A DNA stretch of 64,000 bases from Porphyromonadaceae bacterium UBA4262 (GTDB lineage Bacteria; Bacteroidota; Bacteroidia; Bacteroidales; Muribaculaceae), in the NCBI GenBank assembly GCA_002396085.1, contig DGWI01000008.1, forward strand, positions 32,750-96,749, read 5' to 3'. The stretch's first letter is position 1. Every line of letters begins with the position of its first letter. Positions 62,720-64,000 of the stretch are shown here, in pieces. Below the pieces are notes generated by a model, which was given only the letters and a program-made list of their open reading frames with translations, made no database searches and was not told the DNA's origin. Made by a program: the position numbers and the translations under genes.

Positions 62720-63907
62720 ATGAAGCTACTACAACAAAAGTTGGCACGATATCAGGAGCCCCAGAAAGCCAAGGCTGCTGGCATTTATCCCTATTTCCGT
62801 GCCATCGACAGTGAGCAAGATACCGAGGTGATTATCAATGGCAAGAAGGTACTCATGTTCGGGTCGAACTGCTATACGGGATTGGTCAACCATCCGAAAA
62901 TCAAGGAGGCTGCCATCGAGGCCATCAAGAAGTATGGCACTGGATGTGCGGGATCGCCTTTCCTGAATGGGACACTTGACATACACAAGCAACTGGAGCG
63001 CAAGTTGGCCGACTATGTGGGCAAACAGGATGCCATGATCTATAGCACAGGCTTCGGAGTGAACCTGGGTGTGGTTTCGGCACTAACAGGGCGCGAGGAC
63101 TACATCTTGTGGGACGAGCAGGATCACGCATCGATTATCGAGGGACGGCGCTTGTCGTTCAGCAACTCGCTTAAATACAAACATAACGACATGGCTTCGC
63201 TCGAGGCTCAACTCAAGAAGTGCGAGCCCGACCGTGTCAAACTCATTGTCACCGACGGTGTGTTCTCAATGGAGGGCGATGTGTGCAAGTTGCCCGACAT
63301 TGTCGAGTTGGCCAAGAAATATGATGCCAGCATCATGGTCGATGAGGCGCACAGCATCGGCGTGTTTGGCGAGGGTGGACGAGGCATTTGCCACCACTTC
63401 GGCCTGGCCGATGAGGTCGACCTGATTATGGGTACATTCAGCAAGTCGTTTGCTTCGCTGGGAGGATTCATTGCCACCGATGAGGTCATCACCAACTATC
63501 TGCGTCACCACTCGCGCAGTTACATCTTCACAGCAAGTATCACACCTGCATCGACAGCGGCTGTGAGTGCAGCCATCGATATCATGCTCAGCGAGCCCGA
63601 GCGTCAACAGCACCTGTGGGACATCACGCATTATGCGCTCGAGGGATTCCGTTCGATGGGATTTGAAATTGGCCACACCGAGACGCCCATTATCCCACTC
63701 TACATTCGCGATAACAACAAGACGTTTGCCATCACACGCGACCTGCTCAACGAGGGCATTTTTGTCAACCCCGTTGTCTCACCTGCTGTCGCTCCTAACG
63801 ACACGCTCATCCGATTCAGCCTGATGGCTACACACACCAAGGATCAAGTGACCTATGCACTTGAAAAGATCCAAAAGGTGTTCCGTGCCTACGGGTTGGT
63901 GCCGTGA
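62720..63907 (+). CDS. spt: Serine palmitoyltransferase (alpha-oxoamine synthase family)
   Basis: The PLP enzyme that condenses serine with a long-chain acyl-CoA to 3-ketosphinganine, first step of Bacteroidales sphingolipids. 395 residues, the length of the B. thetaiotaomicron/B. fragilis enzymes, with the matching stretches GIYPYFRAIDS, MFGSNCYTGLVNHP, GCAGSPFLNGTLDIH, RRLSFSNSLKYKHNDM and VTDGVFSMEGD. The PLP lysine is K242 in MGTFSKSFASLGGF. It resembles KBL/BioF (other oxoamine synthases) but the YKHNDM and ATHTKDQ blocks are those of Spt. A strong terminator follows; it is monocistronic. Confidence 0.93.
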   Translation: MKLLQQKLARYQEPQKAKAAGIYPYFRAIDSEQDTEVIINGKKVLMFGSNCYTGLVNHPKIKEAAIEAIKKYGTGCAGSPFLNGTLDIHKQLERKLADYVGKQDAMIYSTGFGVNLGVVSALTGREDYILWDEQDHASIIEGRRLSFSNSLKYKHNDMASLEAQLKKCEPDRVKLIVTDGVFSMEGDVCKLPDIVELAKKYDASIMVDEAHSIGVFGEGGRGICHHFGLADEVDLIMGTFSKSFASLGGFIATDEVITNYLRHHSRSYIFTASITPASTAAVSAAIDIMLSEPERQQHLWDITHYALEGFRSMGFEIGHTETPIIPLYIRDNNKTFAITRDLLNEGIFVNPVVSPAVAPNDTLIRFSLMATHTKDQVTYALEKIQKVFRAYGLVP

Positions 63908-63929
63908 TTTGGGGCCTCTTCATGATTAA

Positions 63930-63967
63930 TAGGGTGTGGAATTACAGGTTTCACACCCTAATTTTTT
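63930..63967 (+). terminator. Rho-independent terminator of spt
   Basis: TAGGGTGTG pairs with CACACCCTA (63952-63960), followed by ATTTTTT. Confidence 0.9.
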
Positions 63968-64000
63968 GGTAATTTTTCGGTGTATAGGTCAAATTGCAGG

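Overview
The window reads as chromosomal DNA of a gut-type Bacteroidota, order Bacteroidales. A Muribaculaceae- or Prevotellaceae-like genus is likely, but the family cannot be fixed from the sequence alone. The evidence is a serine palmitoyltransferase for sphingolipids, SusD-free but typical Bacteroidales housekeeping genes, split glycine decarboxylase (GcvPA/GcvPB), a Rho factor with a long disordered insert, DUF3667, DUF3109, DUF2807 and T9SS-plug family proteins, and about twenty Bacteroidota-type promoters (-7 box TAnnTTTG, often with TTG/TTTG 19-23 nt upstream). Almost everything is ordinary core genome. No tRNA, rRNA, CRISPR array, phage or transposase gene was seen.

Layout. 1-6.99 kb: a minus-strand glycine-cleavage operon, lplA-gcvT-gcvH-gcvPA-gcvPB-lpd, with lpd cut by the left edge. 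7.0-10.3 kb: an outer-membrane-type protein and an S9 lipoprotein peptidase. 10.4-12.9 kb: an ECF sigma factor, a membrane anti-sigma-like protein and a secreted protein. 13.0-14.1 kb: a DUF3667 membrane protein interrupted by an in-frame TGA. 14.1-22.1 kb: a YgiQ radical SAM protein, uvrB and a heterodimeric ABC exporter. 22.1-27.7 kb: a T9SS-plug-like protein, a bile-acid-symporter-family transporter, tatC-tatA, fabD and a Ca/Na antiporter. 27.8-35.8 kb: a small secreted protein, then a TamB-like giant and its BamA/TamA-like partner. 35.8-38.8 kb: a C1 peptidase, a MITE-like element and a lipoprotein serpin. 38.9-45 kb: an HTH-methyltransferase fusion, VanZ, a short membrane protein, an NSS transporter, folP, cdaA and a DUF3109 protein. 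45.1-54.2 kb: rplS, a small helical protein, gpmI, a 5'-nucleotidase, a GH3/beta-lactamase fusion, a TlpA-like lipoprotein and a four-helix-bundle/zinc-finger protein. 54.3-64 kb: a CCA-enzyme/Ogt fusion, rho, ruvX, def, nth, pheS, a GIN-domain protein and spt.

How the genes fit together. The first operon makes the complete glycine cleavage machinery together with its own lipoate ligase. The TamA/TamB pair and the T9SS-plug-like protein serve the envelope. folP/cdaA, rho/ruvX and pheS/nth are housekeeping clusters.

The strongest signal not explained by genes is a family of short tandem arrays with a 7- or 8-nt period (one 9-nt) in at least ten intergenic gaps. The unit sequence differs between loci but the period is strict. 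Other points worth checking are the CCA/Ogt fusion, the orphan HTH-methyltransferase, the four-helix-bundle/topoisomerase-finger protein, the serpin beside the MITE-like element, the nonsense codon in the DUF3667 gene, and AT-hook-like motifs in Rho.
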